Source: CAZTZL01 sp964617625 (lineage in GTDB: Bacteria > Zhuqueibacterota > QNDG01 > DSAB01). Taken from it: DNA of 54,527 nt. The translations under genes and the position numbers were made by a program. Below the pieces are notes generated by a model. The model worked only from the letters and a program-made list of their open reading frames with translations, ran no database searches and was not told where the DNA came from. Below, piece by piece: positions 25,220 through 33,760 of this stretch. Location of the stretch: assembly GCA_964617625.1 (NCBI GenBank), contig CAZTZL010000013.1, positions 1 to 54,527 on the forward strand, given 5' to 3'. How positions within the stretch are numbered: position 1 is the first letter of the stretch; each line of letters begins with the position of its first letter.

Positions 25220-27523
25220 CTAATACGAATAATAACTGTATCCTTCGTGGGCAATTTCAATACCCGCCCCATTTAAAATGATTCCGATCATTCTGGCTTG
25301 AACATTATTAAACAATTCCAATTTCCTCTGGATTTCTTCTCTCTTTGTTTTACCTGCACGAACGACAACAGAAACACCGTCGACAAAAGTTCCCAAAACC
25401 ACTGCATCAGTCGCAGCAATAAGAGGAGGTGTATCAAAAACAACAAAATCAAAACGTTTTGTAATGCCTTCGATAAAACGCTTCATTTTTTCAGAACCTA
25501 AAAGTTCCGACGGATTCGGTATCAAAGAACCGCATGTAATCAATGACAAATTCGGTACATATGTTTCATTTAAAATGGTCTCCAGCGGGACGACACCTGT
25601 CAAATAATTTGTCAATCCTGGTTTTTTGGGACAGTTAAAATTATTATGCAACACTCCCCGTCTCAAATCCGCATCAATGAGCAGGGTTTTTGATTTTTGT
25701 TGTGCCAACGTGATTGCTACATTTGCTGCTGTAAAGGATTTTCCTTCACTGGGGAAAACACTGCTGATCACCAGGGAACGAATCGCCCCGATTTTCTTTG
25801 AATATAAAAGAGCTGTACGTAAAGAACGGTAAGCTTCTCCCACAGGAGTTGGAGAATAATCGTGTGTTACAATCTGCGAGCTGATGCTTTTGGCTTTTTC
25901 AGAATCTTGTATTTCATAATTATCAAATTTTACATTCGGAATAATACCTAAAATCGGTAATTTTAAATATCGTTTCACATCTTCCTGGGTCTTGATACTT
26001 TTATCGGCAATTTCAAGGATCAAAGAAACACCGACTCCCATTAACAATCCAAAAATGAATCCAAACGCAGCTTTCTTTTTCTTGCCGGCATTGATTGGTT
26101 GTAATGGCGGTATTGCAGGATCAAGAATCGACACATTCTCGGAAGCGACTGCTTCGGAAATTTGTGCTTCTTTGTATCGCTTTAAAAGCAATTCATAGAT
26201 TTCTTCATTGGCGGTTCTCTGTCTGGTCAATTTGATAAGTTTGAGTTCTTCTTCGGGATGAGTATCCAACTCTTTATGAAATTCTATTTTTTCTTTTTGT
26301 AAATCTGAGATTTGTTTTCCCAGCTCTATTATTTTTGCTTTAGACAATTGATATATCTTTTCTTCTACCAATGTCACTTTCTCGCTGATTTCCATAATTA
26401 CAGGATTAAGTTCGGGAAACCCGCGCTGGTGTAAATCACCCCTTTGCTGATATAATTCGTTCAGTTCCTGTCTTGCAACAGCCATTTCTGCATCGCCTTT
26501 AAAAACAGATTGTGATGCAAGCTGACTGTAAATAAAACGAGTGGACGTTCCGGCTTCAAAATCAGAAACACTCGGATCTAATTTATTAATAAGCAGTCCC
26601 AATTCTTCTTTGTTCAAAGTGCATTCATTTATATTTCTATCGATTGCGTCCAACCTTGCTATAATATCCTGGGTTTCACGATCCAAACCAATAATGTGAG
26701 TATTACGAAATTTTTTCAATTGATAATCAGATTGGTTCAATTGCTGTTGAACAACTCCCAATTGATTTTCTAAATAATTCCGCATAAACCGATTGGCCTC
26801 TTTTCCCATTTCAATACTCTTTTTTATAAAAATTTCAGCTAACATATTTACAGTACGGCTTGCCAAGTGCGGATCCGCGTCACTCAAAGTGATCCTCATT
26901 AGGTCACCATCACGGCTTGTTCCAATGTCTTCCCGATCAATTAAGGATTTTACGGTTCCTCTGAAATCTTTAATTTTAAAATCTATTTGAGGTCGATCAT
27001 GTATAACATTTGGATTAAGTTTAAAAATAATTCCATTGTATTCAACTGTATCGTCCACAATTTTCTCTGTATCCAAACTGTCAAGCAGTTTATTTTCATA
27101 AAATAACGTACAGGTCCCCATTGGAGAAATATGGATAGAATAAAATCCTGCAACAGGATTCATCGTTGTGGAAAATTTTTGAAATATATCCTGGCGTTTT
27201 ACTTCCGGAAGATCTTCTTGCTGGGTTAGTTCAAGTGTCAGCCCCAATTCTGCAGTGACTTCCTCAGCAAAGCTTCGGCTCTTTAATTTCATAATACGGC
27301 TCTGAATCAAATTTTCGGGTACAGCGCCTGTAACGTTTTCAAAACTGATCCATGTTTCGGCTTCATAAACAGGAGGTTGTCCCTTAAGATATATTATCCA
27401 CGGTACAGAAATGACAACAGTAACAATAAGAACAATCCACCATCGCTTTAATATGCCTTTTAAATATTGACTGACATTAAAATATTCGGTTTCATTCACC
27501 TGTTCTTCAAAAAAATCTTCCAT
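25220..27523 (-). CDS. Wzc-type polysaccharide co-polymerase and tyrosine autokinase
   Basis: A 767-residue inner-membrane protein that controls chain length and export. A first membrane helix (WWIVLIVTVVISVPWIIYL) and a large periplasmic Wzz domain with coiled-coil segments lead to a second helix (FGFIFGLLMGVGVSLILEI), then a cytoplasmic BY-kinase. The kinase shows Walker A-like FPSEGKSFTAANVA, Walker A' LLIDADLRRG, Walker B FVVFDTPPL, and a tyrosine-rich tail ending GYSYYSY for autophosphorylation. The ATG at 27523 has GAAGGGA five bases upstream; six further codons are open. It works with the Wza-like protein encoded just upstream. A separate phosphatase is not seen in the window. Confidence 0.9.
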   Translation of the reverse strand: MEDFFEEQVNETEYFNVSQYLKGILKRWWIVLIVTVVISVPWIIYLKGQPPVYEAETWISFENVTGAVPENLIQSRIMKLKSRSFAEEVTAELGLTLELTQQEDLPEVKRQDIFQKFSTTMNPVAGFYSIHISPMGTCTLFYENKLLDSLDTEKIVDDTVEYNGIIFKLNPNVIHDRPQIDFKIKDFRGTVKSLIDREDIGTSRDGDLMRITLSDADPHLASRTVNMLAEIFIKKSIEMGKEANRFMRNYLENQLGVVQQQLNQSDYQLKKFRNTHIIGLDRETQDIIARLDAIDRNINECTLNKEELGLLINKLDPSVSDFEAGTSTRFIYSQLASQSVFKGDAEMAVARQELNELYQQRGDLHQRGFPELNPVIMEISEKVTLVEEKIYQLSKAKIIELGKQISDLQKEKIEFHKELDTHPEEELKLIKLTRQRTANEEIYELLLKRYKEAQISEAVASENVSILDPAIPPLQPINAGKKKKAAFGFIFGLLMGVGVSLILEIADKSIKTQEDVKRYLKLPILGIIPNVKFDNYEIQDSEKAKSISSQIVTHDYSPTPVGEAYRSLRTALLYSKKIGAIRSLVISSVFPSEGKSFTAANVAITLAQQKSKTLLIDADLRRGVLHNNFNCPKKPGLTNYLTGVVPLETILNETYVPNLSLITCGSLIPNPSELLGSEKMKRFIEGITKRFDFVVFDTPPLIAATDAVVLGTFVDGVSVVVRAGKTKREEIQRKLELFNNVQARMIGIILNGAGIEIAHEGYSYYSY

Positions 27524-27565
27524 TTTAGTCCCTTCAAACAAAATTAAATAATAGTAAAAATCCGA

Positions 27566-28276
27566 TTATATTCGATAACGCAGTCTTATGTATAATAAGA
27601 CCACGGAGGTAACAAGATTGATCATGGATAAAATCAAACCCAGATTCAATCCGGTTTGCATAGGAGCCATAATTTGATCACCCGATTCAATCCCGACATC
27701 CTCAAGTGAGAATCCTTTTTCAAAACTGTTCAATAATTCGTCTATGATCACTTTCCCTCCCCTTTCAACCCACATACCTTTCAAATCACATCCTCTGGCC
27801 GGACCGCCCGCCAAAGCGACCAGATCCCATAGAGAACTCGAAGGATCCACTCGATATGCCCCAGGCTTGTTGAAAGCACCCTGTAATGTTAAACGAATCA
27901 AAGGCCGTACATATACAAACGGATTCCTTAAATATGCCCTGAATCTTTCCTCCAAATACTGCATCAACTCATAAGAGGTGAGCCCCTTCACCTTAACTTC
28001 TCCAATAAGAGGCATGATGATATACCCCTCGGCGTTTATTGGATAATCATTACTCAGATTCAAGTTTCTTCTTTCTTCCTCGTATAATTCCCATATCTGA
28101 ATTCTAACTGCATCTCCTGGTTGAAAAACAGTCAACGAACTGGCGGTTTTGCTCCATTTCAAATCAAGCTCAGACTGAGCATATAAATTGGCCGTTCCAT
28201 TGAAAATAAGAAAAAATCCCAATACAAACACATATTGAATAATCTTATATCTCTTTTTTAAAAAATATACTATCAT
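27566..28276 (-). CDS. Wza-type polysaccharide export protein (SLBB domains)
   Basis: A 236-residue exported protein with an N-terminal hydrophobic signal segment. A poly-export domain (QPGDAVRIQIWE, YPINAEGYIIMPLIGEVKV) is followed by an SLBB domain (LTLQGAFNKPGAYRVDPSSS, WDLVALAGGP). A C-terminal hydrophobic stretch (LGLILSMINLVTSVVLLYI) is seen in short members of the family. It should form the periplasmic or outer-membrane part of the export channel beside the Wzc-like protein. I see no clear lipobox, and at 236 residues it is much shorter than E. coli Wza (about 380). GAGAGGA eight bases before the ATG supports the start. Confidence 0.88.
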   Translation of the reverse strand: MIVYFLKKRYKIIQYVFVLGFFLIFNGTANLYAQSELDLKWSKTASSLTVFQPGDAVRIQIWELYEEERRNLNLSNDYPINAEGYIIMPLIGEVKVKGLTSYELMQYLEERFRAYLRNPFVYVRPLIRLTLQGAFNKPGAYRVDPSSSLWDLVALAGGPARGCDLKGMWVERGGKVIIDELLNSFEKGFSLEDVGIESGDQIMAPMQTGLNLGLILSMINLVTSVVLLYIRLRYRI

Positions 28277-28315
28277 GAACTTATCCTCTCAATAGATGAT
28301 GCATTACAACAAAAG

Positions 28316-28344
28316 AAAATAGTTTGCAAATAACATACCATCAA
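28316..28344 (-). promoter_or_regulatory. Candidate promoter of the polysaccharide export operon
   Basis: On the minus strand TTGATG (28339-28344) and TATTTT (28316-28321) are 17 bases apart, about 40 bases before the export gene ATG. It lies just downstream of a hairpin terminator, which is where a new transcription unit should begin. The hexamers match only moderately. Confidence 0.4.
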
Positions 28345-28362
28345 ACATTTCAATTTAAGATA

Positions 28363-28388
28363 CAAAAAAACATCCGTTAACAGGATGC
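28363..28388 (-). terminator. Rho-independent terminator after the STAS gene
   Basis: The transcript would read CATCC, a 7-base loop, then GGATG followed by a run of seven or eight U. The stem has five pairs plus a possible G-U, at 28371-28387, with the T-run at 28363-28370. It sits 36 bases after the STAS gene stop and separates that gene from the export operon. Confidence 0.7.
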
Positions 28389-28422
28389 TATTCATCTAAA
28401 AAACGATTATTTATTTTATATG

Positions 28423-29127
28423 TCATCTTGAACGATAAAATCGGTATCTTTTCTCTTTTGTTTCCAAATTCAAGCTTCTCAAAATAGAGTGCATACGAAT
28501 CCATCCAACTCGTACCGAACCATATTTTGGGTTTCTCAATTGTTTACGGATCGATTTGATTCCCCAGAACGGATTCTCAACAACGATCATTTTTATCTTT
28601 TCATTGAGTGGAAAATCTTTCTGTTTAAGCTTGTTGCTTTTCGGCTGTGGCTTAACACTGCTTTTTCGATTTTGAACATTCATGGATCCTTGGGAAAAAG
28701 ACAACTGTCTGTTTTGTTTTGCAAGAACTTTCTTTACCTGAGGATCCATTTTTGTAATATCTATACCGCGGATAATATCGAATTCGTTTATGGCTTCCTC
28801 GATTGTATCATAATAATTCAAAATACGATGAAATTCGAGCATTTCGAAAACTTCAAACAATTCCTGGCTCATCTGTACAACTTTCAAATCTCCACCCTTA
28901 TCCCGTATGTTTTTTATCTCCCCGACAAAAACTCCCCATCCTGCACTGCTGATATAGGTGACATCACTGATATCCGTTATAAAAAAATATCTTTTTTGTT
29001 GAATAAGATCTTTAAATGCTTTTGCAAGTTCCTGACAGGTGGTCGTATCGATATAACCGGAGATAACCAATAAAACAATATCTAAATGTGTACCGACATA
29101 ATTAACCGAGATACTGATGCCGTGCAT
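28423..29127 (-). CDS. STAS-domain protein with C-terminal helix-turn-helix-like domain
   Basis: A 234-residue protein. Residues 5-115 form a STAS (anti-sigma-factor antagonist) domain with FITDISDVTYISSAGWGVFV; Ser60 or Ser61 matches the site phosphorylated in SpoIIAA-like proteins. A basic, polar linker (125-172) joins it to a C-terminal domain (173-234) with NPFWGIKSIRKQL and YGSVRVGWIRMHSILRSL, ending KRYRFYRSR. That domain resembles the winged/HTH_21 fold seen at the N-terminus of IS3-type transposases and is strongly basic. It may be a partner-switching regulator that also binds DNA or RNA. GAGGAT precedes the ATG, and a terminator follows. It is transcribed just before the export operon and may regulate it. 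Confidence 0.8.
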   Translation of the reverse strand: MHGISISVNYVGTHLDIVLLVISGYIDTTTCQELAKAFKDLIQQKRYFFITDISDVTYISSAGWGVFVGEIKNIRDKGGDLKVVQMSQELFEVFEMLEFHRILNYYDTIEEAINEFDIIRGIDITKMDPQVKKVLAKQNRQLSFSQGSMNVQNRKSSVKPQPKSNKLKQKDFPLNEKIKMIVVENPFWGIKSIRKQLRNPKYGSVRVGWIRMHSILRSLNLETKEKRYRFYRSR

Positions 29128-29181
29128 TTTAATATCCTCAAAAACTTACATTATTTTTCATGGATATAACAAATGTTACTG

Positions 29182-30669
29182 CTATTTCTTTTTGGAAATA
29201 CATTTATTATAAAGCTGAACATACTTTTTGGCAGAGACGTTCCATGAATAATCTTCTTTCATTCCATTCCTCATGATACGAATCCACGTCTTTTGATCGC
29301 TGTATTGCTTAACAGCCTGTCTAATCGCTTTCAACAACTGCTTGGAATCATATTTATCAATAACAAATCCATTTCCTTTATCAGCATCCGAATCGAAGGG
29401 ATGTATTGTATCTGCCAATCCACCGGTTTTATGAACCAGAGGTACTGTGCCATATTTCAAACCATATAATTGTGTTAAACCGCACGGCTCGGTTTTGGAC
29501 GGCATCAGAAAAATATCTGAACCTGCAATGAAAAGATGAGCCAGCCGTTCGTTGAAAGTCAGATTCACCCGAAATCGATCTTTGTATTTTTTTTGCGCTT
29601 GTTTAAAAAAACGATGATACGATTCATGACCAACTCCCAGCAAGATAAAAAACATCTTCAAGCGCATTATTTCATCAAAAACATCATAAATCAAGTCAAT
29701 TCCCTTTTGGTCAACAAGTCTTGTAATCATGGAAACGACCGGAACCTCCTGCTCATATGGCAAAGACAATTCATTGAGAAGCGCTTCCTTATTCAGCTTT
29801 TTATTATCCAAATCGTTAATATTATAATTTTCGGGGATATAAGTATCTGTTTCTGGATTCCAAACCGTATCATCAATACCATTAAGCACACCAAAAAAAT
29901 CGTTTTTTCTGGATCGTATAATATTCTCAAATCCACACCCAAAATCAGATGAAGATTGTACTTCCCGAGCATAATTCTCGCTAACCGTATTGACTATATC
30001 TGCAAAGACGATGCCTGACTTTAAAAAACTGCACTTCCCATGAAACTCAAGAGGCCCTCCGGATTTACAATATTCATGATCGATACCGATTTCTTTAACA
30101 GAATCGACCGAATAATTCCCCTGATAGGCAACATTATGAATTGTAAACATTGAATACGTATGATTGAAGAATGGATCATCCTTAAAAGCTGTTTTAAGAA
30201 AAAACGGAATAAGGCCTGTTTGCCAATCGTTGCAATGAATAATATCCGGCTGCCATTGAAGCTTGTTTAATGTTTCTAAAACACCTCTTGAAAAAACAGT
30301 AAATCGTTTGTCATTATCAGGATAGTCGTTACCATTTCTTGGATCAACGTACAAGCCGCTTCTGAAAAAGAGTGATTTATGATTGATAAAATAAACTTGA
30401 ACTTTCGAATTCGGAAGAAAAGCGGATTTCACATTGATCTTTACATTTTTTTTACCAATCGGAACTTCAATATTCTGCAACCGAATCACATCACGCAATA
30501 TATACTTTCTCTCATTGATAGCCAGGTACTGCGGGGTTATAATTCTTACATCATGGTCCATATCTTTTAAAAATTTAGGGAGCGCACCTCCCACATCTGC
30601 CAATCCTCCCGTTTTTGAAAAAGGAGCAATTTCAGAAAAAACCATCAGGATTTTTAATTTATTTTTCAT
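29182..30669 (-). CDS. glgA: Glycogen synthase (ADP-glucose type, GT5)
   Basis: A 495-residue GT5 starch/glycogen synthase that adds glucose from ADP-glucose to an alpha-1,4-glucan. The ADP-glucose-binding signature SKTGGLADVGGALPKFL is at the N-terminus and its C-terminal counterpart is KTEPCGLTQLYGLKYGTVPL with KTGGLADT. MITRLVDQKGIDLIYD forms the second Rossmann half. Length is normal for GlgA. No glgC, glgB or glgP is nearby, so precursor supply and branching must be encoded elsewhere. It is preceded by a 176-base gap and lies between the lipoprotein gene and the STAS gene. Confidence 0.93.
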   Translation of the reverse strand: MKNKLKILMVFSEIAPFSKTGGLADVGGALPKFLKDMDHDVRIITPQYLAINERKYILRDVIRLQNIEVPIGKKNVKINVKSAFLPNSKVQVYFINHKSLFFRSGLYVDPRNGNDYPDNDKRFTVFSRGVLETLNKLQWQPDIIHCNDWQTGLIPFFLKTAFKDDPFFNHTYSMFTIHNVAYQGNYSVDSVKEIGIDHEYCKSGGPLEFHGKCSFLKSGIVFADIVNTVSENYAREVQSSSDFGCGFENIIRSRKNDFFGVLNGIDDTVWNPETDTYIPENYNINDLDNKKLNKEALLNELSLPYEQEVPVVSMITRLVDQKGIDLIYDVFDEIMRLKMFFILLGVGHESYHRFFKQAQKKYKDRFRVNLTFNERLAHLFIAGSDIFLMPSKTEPCGLTQLYGLKYGTVPLVHKTGGLADTIHPFDSDADKGNGFVIDKYDSKQLLKAIRQAVKQYSDQKTWIRIMRNGMKEDYSWNVSAKKYVQLYNKCISKKK

Positions 30670-30845
30670 ATCGTTACAGAAAAAACAGATTCATGGGATA
30701 AAATATCTATGACTAAATCGGAAATCGACGTCCTGATATAAAAAAAGGAACATAACCAACCGTCCTTATTAATAATGAATGGAATCAATCTTTCACGCTT
30801 TACAGTCAAGTTATTATTTTTTAATATTATTTTTAACCCCCATGA

Positions 30846-31616
30846 TCACTGAGTTTCTTTTATCAATCGTCTTGCAACACCGTTGTATTCACTGGAAGGA
30901 TAATCATCAATTAGTTTCTGAAATTCGGTTCTTGCTTTTTCTTTGTCGCCAAGTTTCATGTAACAGATTCCCAATTTCAATTGCGCTGCATCGTTTTTAT
31001 TTGATTTTTCAAATGAAAACACTTTTTGAAATGCAACAATCGCCTGTTGATAACTTCCAAGTCCGAAATAAGATTCCCCTATCCAGTACTGACAATTATC
31101 CGAAAGTGCATGATTCCTGTCCACCACGAGCAAGGCCTCGAATCTCTGTATGGCCTCATGATACTTTTTACTTTGATAAAAATCCAAAGCTTCTTTATAC
31201 CTGTTTGTAAAAGAAGTGGTTTTCCAGTCGAAGGATTTCTGTTCTGTAGTTTTAACCGCTTTATTTTGCTGTTCAAATGATAATGACGAGGAAGCAGCCT
31301 CCGTTTGAGGAATCGATTCATTGTAACTCATGGCTGCCTCTTCTTCCGAGGGAGCTGTTTTATTTTCATCAGCTTCCTTCGAAATATCGTCTTTATCTTC
31401 AACAACACCTAACAATTTCATTACATCATCTTCATCAACCGTTTCCTCATCCGTTTTCTTCTCTTCAGATAGTCCCAGCAATTGATCAATATCCGCTACA
31501 TCGCCAACGAGCGTATCATCCTTTGTGGATTGCTGCGTAGTTGCACATCCTATCCAAAAAATTATATTAAAAATAAAAATAACATTTAAAATAATAACAG
31601 CATATTTTCTCAACAT
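30846..31616 (-). CDS. TPR lipoprotein, YbgF/CpoB-like
   Basis: A 256-residue lipoprotein. The signal sequence ends in the lipobox WIGC with the acylated cysteine at residue 24. A low-complexity acidic region (about 30-130, rich in Asp/Glu/Ser) is followed by three TPR-like repeats (ALDFYQSKKYHEAIQRFEAL, YWIGESYFGLGSYQQAIVAF, LKLGICYMKLGDKEKARTEF). The C-terminal part matches the tol-pal system protein YbgF/CpoB, which links peptidoglycan synthesis to outer-membrane constriction. Its place after the mre/rod/lgt genes suits a cell-envelope role. AAGGGGG precedes the ATG. Confidence 0.82.
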   Translation of the reverse strand: MLRKYAVIILNVIFIFNIIFWIGCATTQQSTKDDTLVGDVADIDQLLGLSEEKKTDEETVDEDDVMKLLGVVEDKDDISKEADENKTAPSEEEAAMSYNESIPQTEAASSSLSFEQQNKAVKTTEQKSFDWKTTSFTNRYKEALDFYQSKKYHEAIQRFEALLVVDRNHALSDNCQYWIGESYFGLGSYQQAIVAFQKVFSFEKSNKNDAAQLKLGICYMKLGDKEKARTEFQKLIDDYPSSEYNGVARRLIKETQ

Positions 31617-31675
31617 GATCCAAACCCCCTTATGGTTTGATAAATGATCTGTATTGAAATCGCTTTTCGGCTTAT

Positions 31676-31704
31676 AATTTATTGAAAATAATTAATAAAA
31701 TCAA
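31676..31704 (-). promoter_or_regulatory. Sigma70-type promoter of the TPR lipoprotein gene
   Basis: On the minus strand TTGATT (31699-31704) and TAAATT (31676-31681) are separated by exactly 17 bases. The site lies in the 93-base gap between lgt and the lipoprotein gene, about 60 bases before the ATG. It has the same -10 and spacing as the purH promoter candidate. Confidence 0.5.
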
Positions 31705-31709
31705 GATTT

Positions 31710-32516
31710 TTAATTTAATTGCCGGTTGTCATGATTTAATTTTATCAAAAGAAAAAGCCCAAATAAAAACATTAAAAAAGAAATTCCCTGATTAAACGTA
31801 AGGTAAATACCTAAAATATTGAATTGAACGGATGATTCATAGTATCGGACAAAATCCATTAAAAAACGAGAAATGCCGTACATCATAAAAAATACCGAAG
31901 CAAGAAATCCATCAAAACGGGGTTTCCTGTCAAGAAGCAGAATAACAACCATAATTAAAAGCCCATAGAGGGATGAATAAAGTTGTGTGGGATGAATATG
32001 CACACCCTGAAAAAGATAACCTGCCGGGCTGACAACAGGAAATACAACACCCCATGGCAAATCACAGGGTTTTCCAAAGCAGCATCCATTTAGAAAACAT
32101 CCAATCCGTGTTAAAAAAATTCCCAAACCAAAAACGGGCGCGATTACATCCCACAGCCTGAGCAACGGAATTTTTTTGATTCGGCAATAGATGATAATGG
32201 TTGCCAATGCCAGCAATACACCTCCAAGCATGGTCAATCCTTCAATACCAACACCGCCGGTACTTGGAAAAGGATTGAATGTGTCCAGCCATCGGCCGCG
32301 GAACTCACTTAGATGGGTTAACACATACATTAACCTTGCACCAATAATTGCACTGACAACAACAAACAGGAACACATCCATCACGTCATCTTTTTTAATG
32401 TTGCGCTTTTGTGCCCGGCTCATCGACCAAAAAACTCCCAGTAAAAATGAAAGTGCCAGCATAAGACCGTATGAATGAATTTCCAACCGCCAAATTTTAA
32501 ACAATACCGGATACAT
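31710..32516 (-). CDS. lgt: Prolipoprotein diacylglyceryl transferase
   Basis: A 268-residue inner-membrane enzyme with seven or so helices that transfers diacylglycerol from phosphatidylglycerol to the lipobox cysteine of prolipoproteins. The Lgt signature is seen as LTRIGCFLNGCCFGKPCD, with HPTQLYSSLYGL and FLMDFVRYYESS downstream and the N-terminal RLEIHSYGLMLALSFLLG. The AAGGAGG ribosome-binding site eight bases before the ATG is ideal. It follows rodA by 23 bases at the end of the elongasome operon. Its product would be needed to acylate the TPR lipoprotein encoded next. Confidence 0.93.
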   Translation of the reverse strand: MYPVLFKIWRLEIHSYGLMLALSFLLGVFWSMSRAQKRNIKKDDVMDVFLFVVVSAIIGARLMYVLTHLSEFRGRWLDTFNPFPSTGGVGIEGLTMLGGVLLALATIIIYCRIKKIPLLRLWDVIAPVFGLGIFLTRIGCFLNGCCFGKPCDLPWGVVFPVVSPAGYLFQGVHIHPTQLYSSLYGLLIMVVILLLDRKPRFDGFLASVFFMMYGISRFLMDFVRYYESSVQFNILGIYLTFNQGISFLMFLFGLFLLIKLNHDNRQLN

Positions 32517-32539
32517 AGAAATGCCTCCTTAAATAAGTA

Positions 32540-33760
32540 CTAATATCTATACCGCTTTACTGAAATATTGGCTAAAAGTCCCATTATCCCCATTGACATA
32601 ATGAGAGCCGAACCACCGTAGCTTAAAAACGGCAATGGCAATCCGGTAACCGGAGCCAAACCGATCGTCATACCAATATTCACAAGAACCTGAAACGCAA
32701 ACATGGATGTACATCCAATAACAACGAAACCGGCAAACCGGTTCCGGGACGTTTTTGCAATTTGAACCATTTGATGAAAAAGATAAAAGAAAAGTCCTAT
32801 AATAATAAGGACACCAACAAATCCAAACTCCTCTCCCAATACCGAAAAAATGAAATCATTGTGCTGTTCGGGTAAAAAGCGCAGCTGCGTCTGGGACCCG
32901 TGTAAAAATCCTTTCCCAAACAATCCTCCCGATCCAATGGCAACTTTGGATTGAATCACCTGGTATGCGGAACCGTGAGGATCGGATTTCATCCCTAAAA
33001 AGATGAGAATTCGTTTTTGCTGGTAGGGTGCCAGATGCGCCCAAATTCCAGGTCCCGATAAACCAATGAAAAAACAGGCAAATACTGTGCTCGAAACTGC
33101 CCACCATTTCTTTTTCATAATAACCATAATGACGATCACAATCGCAAGAAAGATGAACAGACTCCACCATGAAAAACCTGCGATTAATGCCGCAGTCAAA
33201 ATAAAGGACAGACCTACAATTCGAAAATCGATACCTGCCCAGAAAACCATACCAACGAACAAGCCTATAAAAACCATTGCCGTTCCTATATCGGGTTCCC
33301 TGGCAATTAACAAAAATGGGATGCCGGTTAATAATAGAATCACCAATACCTGTTTCAGGGAAAGCTTCGACTCTTTCCAATCGGAAAGAGTCCTGCTCAG
33401 GGCCAACACTACGGAAAACTTCGCTACTTCAGAAGGTTGAAATTGAAAAAATCCCAGATCAATCCACCTCCGCGCACTTCCCGTATTGATAAAAAGAACC
33501 AGGACGAGCATTACAATGGTCAGGCCGTAAAAAATATATGCGCCCTGATTGAAAATCCGAACCGGAAGAATAAAAAAAAGAATGCCTGCAAATATGCCAG
33601 CCGCCATCCAAATAAGCTGTCTTCCAAAAGGTGCTAGCAAAATCGGCTGATTTAAAGCTGCTGAGGCGCTGTACAAACAGATACAGCCGATAATAACAAG
33701 CAGCATCGGAACGATTATAAGTGATACATCCAAATCTATTTTCCCGACATCCTTCATCAT
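32540..33760 (-). CDS. rodA: Rod-shape-determining SEDS glycosyltransferase RodA
   Basis: A 406-residue polytopic SEDS peptidoglycan glycosyltransferase that polymerises lipid II during cell elongation together with PBP2. Signatures include GSARRWIDLGFFQFQPSEV, LLIAREPDIGTAMVFIGL, GSQTQLRFLPEQHNDFIFSV and the C-terminal PVTGLPLPFLSYGGSALI. Roughly ten membrane helices are visible. Its ATG overlaps the mrdA stop by 4 bases, so the two partner enzymes are translationally coupled. Confidence 0.95.
   Translation of the reverse strand: MMKDVGKIDLDVSLIIVPMLLVIIGCICLYSASAALNQPILLAPFGRQLIWMAAGIFAGILFFILPVRIFNQGAYIFYGLTIVMLVLVLFINTGSARRWIDLGFFQFQPSEVAKFSVVLALSRTLSDWKESKLSLKQVLVILLLTGIPFLLIAREPDIGTAMVFIGLFVGMVFWAGIDFRIVGLSFILTAALIAGFSWWSLFIFLAIVIVIMVIMKKKWWAVSSTVFACFFIGLSGPGIWAHLAPYQQKRILIFLGMKSDPHGSAYQVIQSKVAIGSGGLFGKGFLHGSQTQLRFLPEQHNDFIFSVLGEEFGFVGVLIIIGLFFYLFHQMVQIAKTSRNRFAGFVVIGCTSMFAFQVLVNIGMTIGLAPVTGLPLPFLSYGGSALIMSMGIMGLLANISVKRYRY

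Noticed and set aside
28423..28611. The transposase-like end of the STAS protein as an IS3 remnant fused by insertion.
   Set aside because: There are no terminal inverted repeats, no target duplication and no DDE catalytic domain, and the frame is continuous with a fitting linker.
30741..30767. Terminator-like hairpin after the TPR lipoprotein gene (AAGGA, 13-base loop, TCCTT, then T-run).
   Set aside because: The stem has only five pairs with two G-C and a long loop, in AT-rich sequence; it is too weak to list as a feature.
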